A stretch of DNA of 64,000 bases from Bulleidia sp. zg-1006 (lineage in GTDB: Bacteria; Bacillota_I; Bacilli_A; Erysipelotrichales; Erysipelotrichaceae), in contig NZ_CP069178.1 of assembly GCF_016812035.1 (NCBI RefSeq), forward strand, positions 558,001 through 622,000. The letters run 5' to 3'. The position numbers were made by a program, and so were the translations under genes. Of the stretch, positions 1 through 8,800 are shown piece after piece. The notes below the pieces were generated by a model. That model was given only the letters and a program-made list of their open reading frames with translations. It did not search any database and was not told where the DNA came from. How positions within the stretch are numbered: the first letter of the stretch is position 1; each line of letters begins with the position of its first letter.

Positions 1-329
1 GCTAAGACAAACATAAACCATGGAATACCACCATCACTCAATAATTTAAAATGGATGCTTTCGTGAAAAAGAAAGGCTAAAAGGACATTGAACATTTTTT
101 GACTAAAGCCAATACTGATATAGAATAAAATATGCTGTTTGAATTTATCACTTTTATGAAATAAGCCCGATATAAATATAAATAGGGGCATATGAAAGGA
201 ATAGATACTTAGGTAAAGAAAACGAGCTGTTTTTGATATATCGGTAAATTCATAGGCTAAATGACCAATGACCATAAATATAATTAAAAGGAATTTTAGA
301 TTATCCCAAAAAGTAATTCTTTTTTCCAT
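1..329 (-). CDS. Acyltransferase-family membrane protein (partial, 3' end outside window)
   Basis: A minus-strand frame stays open from an ATG at 329 to the window edge, giving the first 109 residues. A GAGGT ribosome site lies just upstream. The start MEKRITFWDNLKFLLIIF, the following Val-Ile-Gly-His and the later Phe-Ile-Ser-Gly-Leu-Phe are typical of the first two membrane segments of acyltransferase-3/fucose-4-O-acetylase-like proteins, which O-acylate surface sugars. It diverges from the aminotransferase operon across about 375 bases and another acyltransferase-3 gene lies 3 kb away, which fits cell-surface polymer modification. The family call is fair; the substrate is unknown. Confidence 0.72.
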   Translation of the reverse strand, partial: MEKRITFWDNLKFLLIIFMVIGHLAYEFTDISKTARFLYLSIYSFHMPLFIFISGLFHKSDKFKQHILFYISIGFSQKMFNVLLAFLFHESIHFKLLSDGGIPWFMFVL

Positions 330-704
330 AAATTGACCTCAATAAAACACTCATATACTATACCATCTTACTTAAAATAATTTAAATGAAAATATCTTAG
401 AATTCTACTTTTTATGGGGTGATTTGACGAGGAATTTTTAATTTATTTGAGTGTATTCCAATGGAAAATTAGTTGGTAGACAATAGGTAGAACAAGGATT
501 TTTTTGATATTGAATGATACTGGAGATATTCTTTTTTATTGTGAAATTCGATGGTCATTTTTACAAACCAATATTTGAAAAAAATCACAGATATACATTG
601 ACCATTTTTTAGATGTGGTATAATTTTAGCGTTAATAACAAACTATCCTGAATGGTCTTAAAACTTTGCTATTAGCCGTTTAATAAAAAGAAATGGAGAG
701 TATT
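330..704. other. Divergent intergenic region
   Basis: This AT-rich gap of 375 bases separates the left-edge acyltransferase (minus) from the aminotransferase operon (plus). Apart from the promoter at 598-624 and the ribosome site of the aminotransferase, I see no reading frame, repeat or strong hairpin in it. Confidence 0.6.
598..624 (+). promoter_or_regulatory. Promoter of the aminotransferase operon
   Basis: TTGACC (598-603) is followed after 15 bases by TATAAT (619-624), which is preceded by TG one base upstream (extended -10). The extended -10 compensates for the short spacer. The transcript would have a leader of roughly 75 bases before the ATG at 705. Confidence 0.65.
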
Positions 705-1778
705 ATGTTAAATTTTACCGTTGGACCTGTCCAATCAAGTGAAGCGGTTCGTGCAATTGGAGCGCAAAATATCCCTTACTTTAGAACACCTGAGTTCTCA
801 GAGGTTATGTTAGAAAATGAAGCTTTAATCAAAGAATTTACGCAATCCGGTGACCAAGCTCGTGTTTTATTCATAACCGGCTCCGGTACAGCCTCCATGG
901 AAGCTTCGGTCATGAATATGTTGACGAAAAAGGATAAAGTATTGGTTGTTAACGGTGGCAGTTTTGGTCAACGATTTGTGGATATTTGTAAAATTCATGA
1001 AATTCCTTACACAGAAATTGTTCCAACTGAGTGGCTTGGAATCCAAAAAGAAGACTTGAATAAGTATGAAGGCAAAGATTATACAGCCTTTCTTGTCAAC
1101 ATTGATGAAACATCGACAGGGGTGTTGTATGATATTAAACTTATTTCTGATTTTTGTAAGAGAAATCATTTATTTTTGATAGTGGATTCCATCAGCTCAT
1201 TCTTATGTGATCCATTAAATATGCAGGAATACGAGGTGGATTGTTTGATTACTGGTTCACAAAAAGCTTTAGCTTGTCCCCCCGGTGTTTCGGTTATTGT
1301 ATGTTCACCAAAGGCAATTGAAAGAATTCAAGTCAATGAAGTCAAGAGTTTATACTTTGATTTAAAGCTGGCTTTATCCAATGGGGAACGTGGTCAAACA
1401 CCATTCACACCAGCGGTTGGAACTTTATTGCAAATAAATCAACGTTTAAAAGACATCAAAGCGGCAGGTGGTGTAGAAGCTGAAATTGCTCGTATTCACG
1501 CTTTGGCAGAAGATTTCCGTGAAAAAATTAAGGCTTTCCCATTTGAAATTGTATCAAAGTCTTTACCAAATGCGGTAACCGCCTTAAAACCAACCACCGC
1601 TAACGCTAGTGATATTTTTAGAATCTTAAAAGATGAGTACCAAATATGGGTTTGTCCAAATGGTGGTCTTTTAAAAGAGCTTGTGTTCCGTGTTGGTCAC
1701 ATTGGTGCTTTAACAAAGGAAGATAATACAACTTTAATTAACGCTTTAGCAGATATGCAAAGGCGAAATCTAATTTAA
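705..1778 (+). CDS. Class V PLP-dependent aminotransferase
   Basis: A 357-residue fold-type I aminotransferase related to 2-aminoethylphosphonate/serine-type class V enzymes. Gly-Ser-Gly-Thr-Ala-Ser (59-64) should bind the PLP phosphate, Asp161 the pyridine nitrogen, and Lys187 in [11 protein letters not shown] is the expected Schiff-base lysine. The ATG at 705 is preferred over the in-frame ATG at 693 because GGAGAG lies five bases before it. It is first in an operon with the cytidylyltransferase fusion (12-base gap) and an acyltransferase, so it may supply an amino compound that is then CTP-activated and put on a surface polymer. No phosphonate-forming genes are nearby, so the substrate is open. 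Confidence 0.8.
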   Translation: MLNFTVGPVQSSEAVRAIGAQNIPYFRTPEFSEVMLENEALIKEFTQSGDQARVLFITGSGTASMEASVMNMLTKKDKVLVVNGGSFGQRFVDICKIHEIPYTEIVPTEWLGIQKEDLNKYEGKDYTAFLVNIDETSTGVLYDIKLISDFCKRNHLFLIVDSISSFLCDPLNMQEYEVDCLITGSQKALACPPGVSVIVCSPKAIERIQVNEVKSLYFDLKLALSNGERGQTPFTPAVGTLLQINQRLKDIKAAGGVEAEIARIHALAEDFREKIKAFPFEIVSKSLPNAVTALKPTTANASDIFRILKDEYQIWVCPNGGLLKELVFRVGHIGALTKEDNTTLINALADMQRRNLI

Positions 1779-1790
1779 ACGGAGAGAATT

Positions 1791-3116
1791 ATGAAAAAAG
1801 TAATCACTTATGGAACTTATGATTTATTGCATTTTGGTCATATTCGCCTTTTGGAAAGAGCGAAGGAACTAGGCGATTATTTAGTTGTCGGCGTTACTTC
1901 AGATGGTTTCGATAAAATTCGTGGGAAGATAAATGTGCAACAGTCTTTAATGGAAAGAATTGAAGCGGTTAAAGCCACTGGTATAGCGGATGAAATCATT
2001 GTTGAAGAATACGAGGGTCAAAAAATTGATGATATTCGTCGCCTCGGAATTGATGTATTTACCGTCGGTTCAGATTGGGTAGGCTACTTTGATTATTTAA
2101 AAGAATACTGTGAAGTGGTTTATTTGGATCGTACCAAAGGTATTTCTAGTACGGAAATCCGCCAAAAGGATAGAAATGTACGCCTTGGTTTTGTGGGTGG
2201 TAGTGCGCATAATATTTTGCATAAGTATTATACAGAAAGCTTAGTAGTCAATGGAGCTGAGGTGGCTGGTATTTATAACATGGGGCAGACTTTAGAGACA
2301 TTAAGGGATGAACCGGTCCAAATGTTTGATGACTATGACAGCCTATTCAATAGCTGTGATGCTTTATATATTGTTTCTAAACCCGAGTTACATTATGAGC
2401 ATGTTAAGAAGGCTTTATTGGCCGGTAAGCATGTTTTATGTGAAGCACCGATGGCTTTGCGTATGGAAGAAATAGAAGAATTAGAAGCTCTTGCTAAAGA
2501 GAAAAAACTAATTCTCATGGATGCTATTAAGACAGCCTATGCGACAGCTTACAATCGTCTTTTGTTGATTGTGAAGTCCGGTAGAATTGGTGATGTTGTA
2601 TCGGTAGATGCAACTTGTACAAGCTTATCAAAGTTTGAAAATAAAGAGGATTATGTCGCAAAAAATTGGAATAGTATTTGCGCTTGGGGACCAACGGCTT
2701 TATTACCGGTTTTCCAACTATTAGGCACTAACTATGAAAAGAAAAATAGGAAATCCCTTTATTTCGACCGAGAGAAGAAGTTTGATTCTTTCACAAGAAT
2801 TAGCTTTGATTATCCAAAGGCGGTTGCGAATATTAAAGTTGGGGTTGGGGCTAAATCAGAAGGCGAATTGGTTGTTTCCGGAACAAAGGGTTATGTCTAT
2901 GTGCCGGCACCGTGGTGGAAGACAGATTACTTTGAAGTTCGTTATGAAAATCAAGAAAAGAATAAACGTTATTTCTATCAACTGGATGGAGAAGGAATTC
3001 GTTATGAACTTTCAGCGTTTATTAAAGCCATTTCTTCCAAAACCCAAAATCGCTTTATTGATTTTCCTGTTAGTAAAGAGATTGTGCGTGTGATAGATGA
3101 TTTTTATCAAGAATAA
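1791..3116 (+). CDS. Cytidylyltransferase fused to Gfo/Idh/MocA-like oxidoreductase domain
   Basis: Two domains are visible in 441 residues. Residues 1-128 are a TagD/GCT-type cytidylyltransferase with the HFGH signature at 14-17 and RTKGISST at 114-121. Residues 129-441 resemble a Gfo/Idh/MocA dehydrogenase, starting with the nucleotide-binding stretch RLGFVGGSAH and containing SKPELHYEHVKKALLAGKHV. The usual catalytic Glu-Lys-Pro is Glu-Ala-Pro here (218-220), so the second domain may be catalytically altered or non-oxidising. GGAGAG precedes the ATG. The operon position suggests CTP activation of a small alcohol or amine for surface-polymer decoration; the real substrate is unknown. Confidence 0.78.
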   Translation: MKKVITYGTYDLLHFGHIRLLERAKELGDYLVVGVTSDGFDKIRGKINVQQSLMERIEAVKATGIADEIIVEEYEGQKIDDIRRLGIDVFTVGSDWVGYFDYLKEYCEVVYLDRTKGISSTEIRQKDRNVRLGFVGGSAHNILHKYYTESLVVNGAEVAGIYNMGQTLETLRDEPVQMFDDYDSLFNSCDALYIVSKPELHYEHVKKALLAGKHVLCEAPMALRMEEIEELEALAKEKKLILMDAIKTAYATAYNRLLLIVKSGRIGDVVSVDATCTSLSKFENKEDYVAKNWNSICAWGPTALLPVFQLLGTNYEKKNRKSLYFDREKKFDSFTRISFDYPKAVANIKVGVGAKSEGELVVSGTKGYVYVPAPWWKTDYFEVRYENQEKNKRYFYQLDGEGIRYELSAFIKAISSKTQNRFIDFPVSKEIVRVIDDFYQE

Positions 3117-3127
3117 AAAGAAATAAA

Positions 3128-4255
3128 ATGAATTCTATGTTGAGTAAGAAAAGAATTTTATGGCTTGATATGGCGAGATGCTTCGCCATATTTTCCATTA
3201 TCTTAAATCATTCGATTGATCGAACTTTACATATAAGTAATTCAATTATAAGCTTTCTATTAGGTAATTTTAGTTTGGATGCTATTTTTAGAGTTGTCTT
3301 ATATGTTTTAAGTCGTTTGGGTGTTCCTATTTTTCTAATGATTACTGGAGCATTAACACTAAGTAAAAAATTTGAAACATGGGAAGATGTGCTTCATTTT
3401 TATAAGCACAACCTATTAAAGATTTTTATCACTTCAGAGCTATGGATTTTGATTATGTACTGGATTATTGTGCTATTTAAAGTACCAGGATATGAACCAA
3501 TTTCTAAATTTTCCAGTCAGCTTATTTGGATGGTAAGAACATTATTATTTGATTCAACTTATACCTATGGTAATATTTGGTATATTCCAGTGATTTTATC
3601 TATTTATACAATCATTCCTTTGGTGGCTATATTTATTCATAAATTTTCCGTAAAGGCAATGTTTTTACCAATATCTTTGCTGTTGTTATATGGGTATCTA
3701 TTACCAAACGTAAATCATGTATTTTTAGTGTTAGGATTTGAAACCGGTCTGGGCATTGGTATGGATACCAGTAATATTTTATCCATTTATTTTCCATACC
3801 TAGTATTTGGTTATTTAATTTATGAGGGTTTCTTGAAACGACTAAAAAGATTTTGGCTATATTTTCTGACTATTTTTTTCTGGATTATAGCGATTTTTTT
3901 GACGTTTAGCTATGAAAAAGTTGATTCGCATTATAATTTTGGCTACTATGATTCCGATATTATGCTTTTAGCGCTCTTTTCCTTTGAAATTATACGTCGA
4001 TGGGGCAGTAGACTTGAAAGCAAACATCCAGCACAGCAATGGGAAATGATTGCTTATATTTCAAAAGTATCTTTTGCAATTTATTTCATTCATATCATCG
4101 TTATGGAAGCCATTCATTTTCAATTAGGTGATATCACTCCATTTGCCTATATCAATTTATTGATTTATCACTTTGTGCCTATTTTTGTTAGTCTTGTGGT
4201 CATTCGTTTGTTGAGTTTATTAGCCTGGACTAAGAAATACCTGGTAATGTTATAA
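3128..4255 (+). CDS. Acyltransferase-3 family membrane protein
   Basis: A 375-residue polytopic protein with about ten hydrophobic segments. The N-terminal WLDMARCFAIFSIILNHS carries the Asp-x-x-Arg and Asn-His pattern of the acyltransferase-3 (OafA/WecH-like) family, which transfers acyl groups to extracytoplasmic sugars. It follows the cytidylyltransferase fusion by 11 bases and ends the operon at a strong bidirectional terminator. The ribosome site is weak; an in-frame ATG at 3137 is an alternative start. The convergent next gene is an LCP-family ligase, which also acts on surface glycopolymers. Confidence 0.82.
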   Translation: MNSMLSKKRILWLDMARCFAIFSIILNHSIDRTLHISNSIISFLLGNFSLDAIFRVVLYVLSRLGVPIFLMITGALTLSKKFETWEDVLHFYKHNLLKIFITSELWILIMYWIIVLFKVPGYEPISKFSSQLIWMVRTLLFDSTYTYGNIWYIPVILSIYTIIPLVAIFIHKFSVKAMFLPISLLLLYGYLLPNVNHVFLVLGFETGLGIGMDTSNILSIYFPYLVFGYLIYEGFLKRLKRFWLYFLTIFFWIIAIFLTFSYEKVDSHYNFGYYDSDIMLLALFSFEIIRRWGSRLESKHPAQQWEMIAYISKVSFAIYFIHIIVMEAIHFQLGDITPFAYINLLIYHFVPIFVSLVVIRLLSLLAWTKKYLVML

Positions 4256-4276
4256 AGATAAAAATACTAAAATATA

Positions 4277-4312
4277 AGAAAAGAAACTAATCTCAAGATT
4301 AGTTTCTTTTCT
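4277..4312. terminator. Bidirectional terminator
   Basis: A perfect 17-bp stem (4277-4293 with 4296-4312) with a two-base centre is rich in A on the left and T on the right. It can end both the plus-strand acyltransferase operon and the convergent minus-strand LCP gene. Confidence 0.85.
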
Positions 4313-4314
4313 AT

Positions 4315-5841
4315 CTATTGTTTCACAGATGTATTTTTCTTAGCTGGATTTTGAATGACTTTGTCATTTTCCATATCTTGAATCATTTGCCTCAATTTGG
4401 CTACTTGCTCTGAATTTGGAAAGACACAAGATAATGGTGTGCTAGGCATCGAAGCTGTCTTAAACATACCAACACTGCCAGTGATACGATAGTTGATAAT
4501 ATCCCAAGCTTTATCAGCCGCCAATGTTTCAGAACCTAATTGATAGAAATAATTAATATCAGCATCAGTTAATAAAGAACCGGATAAAGAGTTCATAAGA
4601 GCAGGAAACTTCGTAATAGCAGATGGAGAACTTACCTTACGGATAATCGCATTTAGTACCAAAGTTTGGTGCATTCCACGACCAAAGTCACCATCTTTTA
4701 AAGAATAACGCTCACGAACATAACCAAGTGCTTCTGCACCATTCAAATGAATCTTACCCTTAGGATAAGTATAGCCTCCCGCATTCGTTGCTACGAACTT
4801 GTATGGATTATCGACATCAATACCACCTAAAGCATCAATAATTTTTGAGAAAGTAACGAAATTGACAATCGCATAATTATCAATTTCCATATTTAACCAA
4901 CGATTTAAAGATTTCGTTGTATTTTGTACACCTTGAACGCCTAGATGCGTTAATTTATCCTTTCCACCACCTAAAGCAAGGTTAGGCACTAAAGAGTCAC
5001 GGGGAATAGATGTAATTAGGATTTGGTGTGTCTTTGGATTAACCGTCACAATCATGTTGACATCAAAACGATCTTTTAAGGATAACTTACCACTACGGGT
5101 ATCACTACCTGCTACATAGAGAGAGAAGGTACCATCTTGTAAAGTTCGACGTTTCACTTCAGGAAGCTTTTCCGTCTTTTTAAAGCTATACACAACTTTT
5201 GTGTCTTTTAAGAAAGTTTTGTATTTCTCATTGCTTGCTAAAAGATTGGCAACATTTTCTGAAAGCACTAAGGCTTGACCTTGGTTACTATATAAAGCCG
5301 CGGCTGCTTCTTCCGGAGAGGATTTTTCAAGCAATTTAATAGTACCAATTTTTTTCTGGACAGCTTCTAAGCCGGCCTTTGTGTCCTCAAGAGAACTGCT
5401 GGTCTGAGATAAGAAAGTTTTATCTTTATAATTTAATATATCGTCGTAGAAATTGGTATCCTTAAAGACATCTTTGTGAGCAGATTTATACTCGCTTGTT
5501 AGGGCGTAGACATTAATCATGGTGCTCTGTTCAGTAACACGTTTGAAGATACCTTCGATATTCCCTTTGATATATGGTAAGAAAATCGATACCACAATCA
5601 AACAAGCGGAGAAGATAAGGTTTAAACCAATCGTAATTTTAGAAAACCAATAGCGCTTTTTAGTGGTGGATAGTAATAAGCGATACAGTAAGAGAATTGC
5701 AACGATTAATACAGCTATAACCCACCATCTAAATGGCACGAAAGGGGAAAATTTTAATACTATAAGAGCTACAATGGAACATAACAATAATAAAATCCAA
5801 GTTGCTCTTCGAAAATCAATGTGATTTTTCTTTTTCACCAT
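4315..5841 (-). CDS. LytR-CpsA-Psr family glycopolymer ligase
   Basis: A 508-residue membrane protein. Three hydrophobic segments near the N-terminus (about 14-32, 36-55 and 68-92) anchor it. The extracellular C-terminal half carries the LCP domain, recognisable by VAGSDTRSG, then RFDVNMIVTVNPKTHQIL, ITSIPRDS and GGIDVDNPY. LCP proteins move teichoic-acid-like or capsular polymers from a lipid carrier to peptidoglycan. The three-segment anchor and the long spacer before the LCP domain resemble CpsA-type members. AAAGGAG precedes the ATG. It is convergent with the acyltransferase operon, supporting a local surface-polymer theme. Confidence 0.88.
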   Translation of the reverse strand: MVKKKNHIDFRRATWILLLLCSIVALIVLKFSPFVPFRWWVIAVLIVAILLLYRLLLSTTKKRYWFSKITIGLNLIFSACLIVVSIFLPYIKGNIEGIFKRVTEQSTMINVYALTSEYKSAHKDVFKDTNFYDDILNYKDKTFLSQTSSSLEDTKAGLEAVQKKIGTIKLLEKSSPEEAAAALYSNQGQALVLSENVANLLASNEKYKTFLKDTKVVYSFKKTEKLPEVKRRTLQDGTFSLYVAGSDTRSGKLSLKDRFDVNMIVTVNPKTHQILITSIPRDSLVPNLALGGGKDKLTHLGVQGVQNTTKSLNRWLNMEIDNYAIVNFVTFSKIIDALGGIDVDNPYKFVATNAGGYTYPKGKIHLNGAEALGYVRERYSLKDGDFGRGMHQTLVLNAIIRKVSSPSAITKFPALMNSLSGSLLTDADINYFYQLGSETLAADKAWDIINYRITGSVGMFKTASMPSTPLSCVFPNSEQVAKLRQMIQDMENDKVIQNPAKKNTSVKQ

Positions 5842-5925
5842 ATAAAACTCCTTTTTATCCTCTTAATACTACCATAGATGAGAAAATGCTGGAATTTAAT
5901 TTTTCATTAAGATAATTCCATATTT

Positions 5926-5952
5926 TTAAAAAAAGAGAAACAACCGTTTCTC
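5926..5952 (-). terminator. Rho-independent terminator of nrdI
   Basis: On the minus strand GAGAAAC and GTTTCTC form a 7-bp stem with a four-base loop, followed by a run of T (plus-strand A run at 5927-5934). It lies just after the nrdI stop. Confidence 0.75.
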
Positions 5953-5961
5953 CCCATCATT

Positions 5962-6339
5962 TTATTGACTTAGTTTTGTTTCTAAAGTTGTCAACATTTC
6001 TTTAATCTTGATTTCATCTGCATCACTTCCACGACCATTTACTATCGCTAATAAAGGAACATGGTACTCTTGTGAAATCTTAAGCCCAGCATAACCAAAT
6101 GTTTCATAATGACGTTCAATAGAACCGGTTGCAATAATAGCCTTTAATAAACGATGATTTGTGGATAAGAATTTTTCAACAATAGCAGGCACTTCGCCCA
6201 CTTTATCAGAGTAGGTAACCAATACATAAGGTTCATTTACCGTTTCACTTCCATCCGCTAATTTAAGAGTCGATGGAACATTTAAAGCATTGACTAAAGC
6301 TTCTGTTTTGCCTTGACGGCTTGCATACACTAGTAACAT
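5962..6339 (-). CDS. nrdI: NrdI-like flavodoxin protein
   Basis: 125 residues beginning MLLVYASRQGKTEALVNAL, a flavodoxin-like FMN-binding start, followed by the NrdI-type pattern with an acidic strand, GEVPAIVEKFL, ATGSIERHYETFGYAG and LAIVNGRGSD. NrdI delivers oxidant for the dimanganese-tyrosyl cofactor of class Ib ribonucleotide reductase. The ATG at 6339 is chosen because AAAGGAG lies eight bases upstream; a longer start at 6360 is less likely. No nrdE, nrdF or nrdH is present nearby, so it is separated from its usual partners. Confidence 0.8.
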   Translation of the reverse strand: MLLVYASRQGKTEALVNALNVPSTLKLADGSETVNEPYVLVTYSDKVGEVPAIVEKFLSTNHRLLKAIIATGSIERHYETFGYAGLKISQEYHVPLLAIVNGRGSDADEIKIKEMLTTLETKLSQ

Positions 6340-6430
6340 ATTATTTTTCTCCTTTAACATTTTGTGACTTTATTATAGAGAAGAAAAGTTCTTGGAACAA
6401 AAGATATGCTCAAAATGATAAAATAGGTCT

Positions 6431-6964
6431 ATGAAACGATGTTTATGGGCCAATGAAAGTGATTTAATGAAACGATATCATGATGAAGAATGGGGAAGAC
6501 CATGTTTCCAAGCGGATTCATTATTTGAAATACTTTCATTAGAAATTTTCCAAGCCGGTTTAAGCCGGTCAACTATTTTAAAAAGAAGAGAAGGAATTCG
6601 TAGGGCCTTTGATGACTTTCATATTGAAAAAGTAGCTTCTTATAGTGAAAATGATGTTAAGCGCTTATTAAACGATAACTTTGTCATTCATTATGAAAGA
6701 AAAATAAGAGCAATTATTCATAATGCGACTTTAATTAAAAAAATGGGGGAAGCGAATTTTGTGCAGTATTGCTGGTCTTTTGTCCAAGGAAAACCACGTA
6801 TTTATCATAATAAAGGTTCTATTGGTCATGATGAACTTAGTGATTTAGTCAGCCAATCTTTAAAAGAAAGAGGTTTTCAATTTTGTGGATCGACAACCAT
6901 TTATTCTTTTTTATCAGCTGGCGGTATCATCAACAACCATGAAGAAGACTGTGTGCTAAAATAA
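6431..6964 (+). CDS. tag: DNA-3-methyladenine glycosylase I
   Basis: 177 residues matching the Tag family over its full length. The N-terminal Cys-x-W then YHDEEWGRP, the LSLEIFQAGLSRSTILKRRE stretch that contains the conserved glutamate of the base pocket, and the C-terminal FCGSTTIYSFLSAGGIINNH with the zinc-ligand pattern ending in His and Cys are all present. Tag excises 3-methyladenine from alkylated DNA. TAAAAT ends six bases before the ATG and no Shine-Dalgarno sequence is seen, so a leaderless message is possible. The next gene starts 19 bases downstream. Confidence 0.9.
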   Translation: MKRCLWANESDLMKRYHDEEWGRPCFQADSLFEILSLEIFQAGLSRSTILKRREGIRRAFDDFHIEKVASYSENDVKRLLNDNFVIHYERKIRAIIHNATLIKKMGEANFVQYCWSFVQGKPRIYHNKGSIGHDELSDLVSQSLKERGFQFCGSTTIYSFLSAGGIINNHEEDCVLK

Positions 6965-6983
6965 AATTGAAAGGGGTGGAAAT

Positions 6984-8147
6984 ATGGAAAACTTTGTACA
7001 CGATATACCAACAAAGTTGTACTTTGGTAAGGGTATGATTTCGCATTTGGAAGAGTCTTTAAAGTCATTTGGTAAACGAGTTCTTTTAACTTATGGTGGT
7101 GGTTCTATTAAAAGAGTTGGTCTATATGATGAAGTTCTGGAAATTTTAACTAAAGCCGGCTTTGAAGTGTTTGAATGCGCTGGTATTGAGCCTAATCCAC
7201 GTGTGGAATCGGTTGCTCGCGGAGCGGATATTTGTAAGAAAGAAAAGATTGATGTGATTTTATCTGTGGGTGGTGGTAGCGTTTTAGACTGTTCCAAAGC
7301 TATTGCGGTTGGAGCCTATTTCAATGGTGATGATTATTGGCAAATGGTCTTAGCGTCAAATGGTAGTCAAAAAGCCTTACCGTTGGTTGCCATTATGACG
7401 ATGGCGGCGACCGGCTCGGAATTTGATAGTGGTGGAGTCATTAGTAATATGGCTATCCATAAAAAGATTGGTCGTACTTTTACTTTTCCAGCTGTATCAA
7501 TTTGTGATCCATGTTATACATTTACCTTGCCAGCCAAGCAAAGCGCTGCCGGTGGGGCGGATATGATGTCGCATATTATGGAAGGCTATTTTTCTCGTAC
7601 AATGAATGCAGACTTATCAGAAGCCATTGAAGAAGGTATTTTAAAATCGGTTATTCATAATTTACCAATTGTCTTACAAGATCCGACAAACTATGAAGCA
7701 AGAGCGAATTTATTTTGGAATTCATCGATTGCTTGTTCGGGAATACCAGAATATGGGAAAGTATCTTCGGGTTGGCCATGTCATGCGATGGAGCATGAAT
7801 TATCGGCTTTCTACGATATTACCCATGGTGTTGGTTTAGCCATTTTAACACCGCGCTGGTTAAGTTATATCTTAGAAAAAGATTCAAGTATTACGCCAAG
7901 ACTGGTGAAGTTTGCGAAAAATGTTTGGGGCTTAGAGAATAAAGATGAAACAGAATTAGCGAAAGCAGGTATTCAAGCCTTGTATGATTTCTTTGTTTCG
8001 GTTGGAATTCCAATGCATTTAAGCGAGTTAGGTATTGATGAAACACATTTTGAAGAAATGGCGAAATCTTGTACACATCCATGGTTTGATAGCTTTGTTG
8101 GCTTAAGTGAAGAAGATGTGGTATGTATCTTTAAGATGTGTCTTTAA
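6984..8147 (+). CDS. Iron-containing alcohol dehydrogenase (YqhD/BdhA type)
   Basis: 387 residues of the group III metal-dependent alcohol dehydrogenase family, NAD(P)H-dependent reduction of aldehydes such as butanal. Gly-Gly-Gly-Ser at 96-99 binds the dinucleotide; Asp193, His197, His267 and His281 are the expected metal ligands, in DMMSH, WPCHAMEH and DITHG. Length equals the YqhD/BDH group. AAAGGGGTGG precedes the ATG. It follows tag closely and ends at its own terminator. A role in fermentative redox balance or aldehyde removal is likely; exact substrate not shown by sequence. Confidence 0.9.
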   Translation: MENFVHDIPTKLYFGKGMISHLEESLKSFGKRVLLTYGGGSIKRVGLYDEVLEILTKAGFEVFECAGIEPNPRVESVARGADICKKEKIDVILSVGGGSVLDCSKAIAVGAYFNGDDYWQMVLASNGSQKALPLVAIMTMAATGSEFDSGGVISNMAIHKKIGRTFTFPAVSICDPCYTFTLPAKQSAAGGADMMSHIMEGYFSRTMNADLSEAIEEGILKSVIHNLPIVLQDPTNYEARANLFWNSSIACSGIPEYGKVSSGWPCHAMEHELSAFYDITHGVGLAILTPRWLSYILEKDSSITPRLVKFAKNVWGLENKDETELAKAGIQALYDFFVSVGIPMHLSELGIDETHFEEMAKSCTHPWFDSFVGLSEEDVVCIFKMCL

Positions 8148-8149
8148 GG

Positions 8150-8173
8150 AAAGGAGAATTTTCTCCTTTTTTT
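8150..8173 (+). terminator. Terminator after alcohol dehydrogenase
   Basis: AAAGGAGAA pairs with TTCTCCTTT around a two-base centre and is followed by a run of T. It begins just after the stop codon. Confidence 0.8.
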
Positions 8174-8230
8174 CCCGTTTTAAAAACAGTACAATAAAGC
8201 TATCTTTTGATGAGTAGAAAGTAGGTTTTT

Positions 8231-8800
8231 ATGGCAAAGTTATATTTTTATTATGGAGCGATGGGCTCTTCAAAAACAGCGAATGCGTTAATGGCTGAAT
8301 ACAATTATCGTGAACGTGGTCAAAAGGCATTGTTAGTAAAAACCAATACCGATACTCGTGATGGTAAGCATACGATTAAGAGTCGTATGGGTTTAGAAAA
8401 AGAATGTGTTTTACTGACAGAAGTTTGTAAGATGAATGAAGAATTGAAGGAGTATGATGCCATTATTGTCGATGAAATTCAATTTGCGAGTGTGGAAGAA
8501 ATTGATTTCTTAGTACATGTGGTGGATGATTTGAATGTACCGGTGTTGTGTTATGGTTTGCGCACGGATTTTCAATTGAATTTATTTGAAGGAAGTGCTC
8601 GTTTAATGGCGCTTGCGGATACGATTAGTGAGGTCAAGACGGTTTGTTGGTGTGGTCATAAAGCAACCTGCAATGCTCGTTATAATGCACATGGTATTGT
8701 GCGAGAAGGCTCACAGGTTCTATTAGGGGCAAATGATGATTATATTGCTTTATGCCGTAAGCATTTCTTAGCAGGAAAGCTACATAAAGAGGACGAATAA
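8231..8800 (+). CDS. tdk: Thymidine kinase
   Basis: 189 residues of the type II (tetrameric, zinc) thymidine kinase family for pyrimidine salvage. The P-loop GAMGSSKT is at residues 9-16, the Walker-B-like VDEIQF is in the middle, the lid region has DTRDG, and a zinc site is formed by Cys-Trp-Cys-Gly-His and a later Cys-x-x-x-x-His near the C-terminus. Its stop codon shares one base with the start of the MATE gene, so the two are translationally coupled. Confidence 0.92.
   Translation: MAKLYFYYGAMGSSKTANALMAEYNYRERGQKALLVKTNTDTRDGKHTIKSRMGLEKECVLLTEVCKMNEELKEYDAIIVDEIQFASVEEIDFLVHVVDDLNVPVLCYGLRTDFQLNLFEGSARLMALADTISEVKTVCWCGHKATCNARYNAHGIVREGSQVLLGANDDYIALCRKHFLAGKLHKEDE

Noticed and set aside
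2734-3093. Open frame of 119 residues within the cytidylyltransferase fusion
   Set aside because: A frame shadow of a well-supported gene; no recognisable domain.
705-3116. Complete phosphonate biosynthesis locus
   Set aside because: The aminotransferase resembles aminoethylphosphonate enzymes, but PEP mutase and phosphonopyruvate decarboxylase are absent from the window.
6419-6424. A firm promoter for tag
   Set aside because: A -10-like box is present but no acceptable -35 is found at the right distance, so only the leaderless idea is recorded as a finding.
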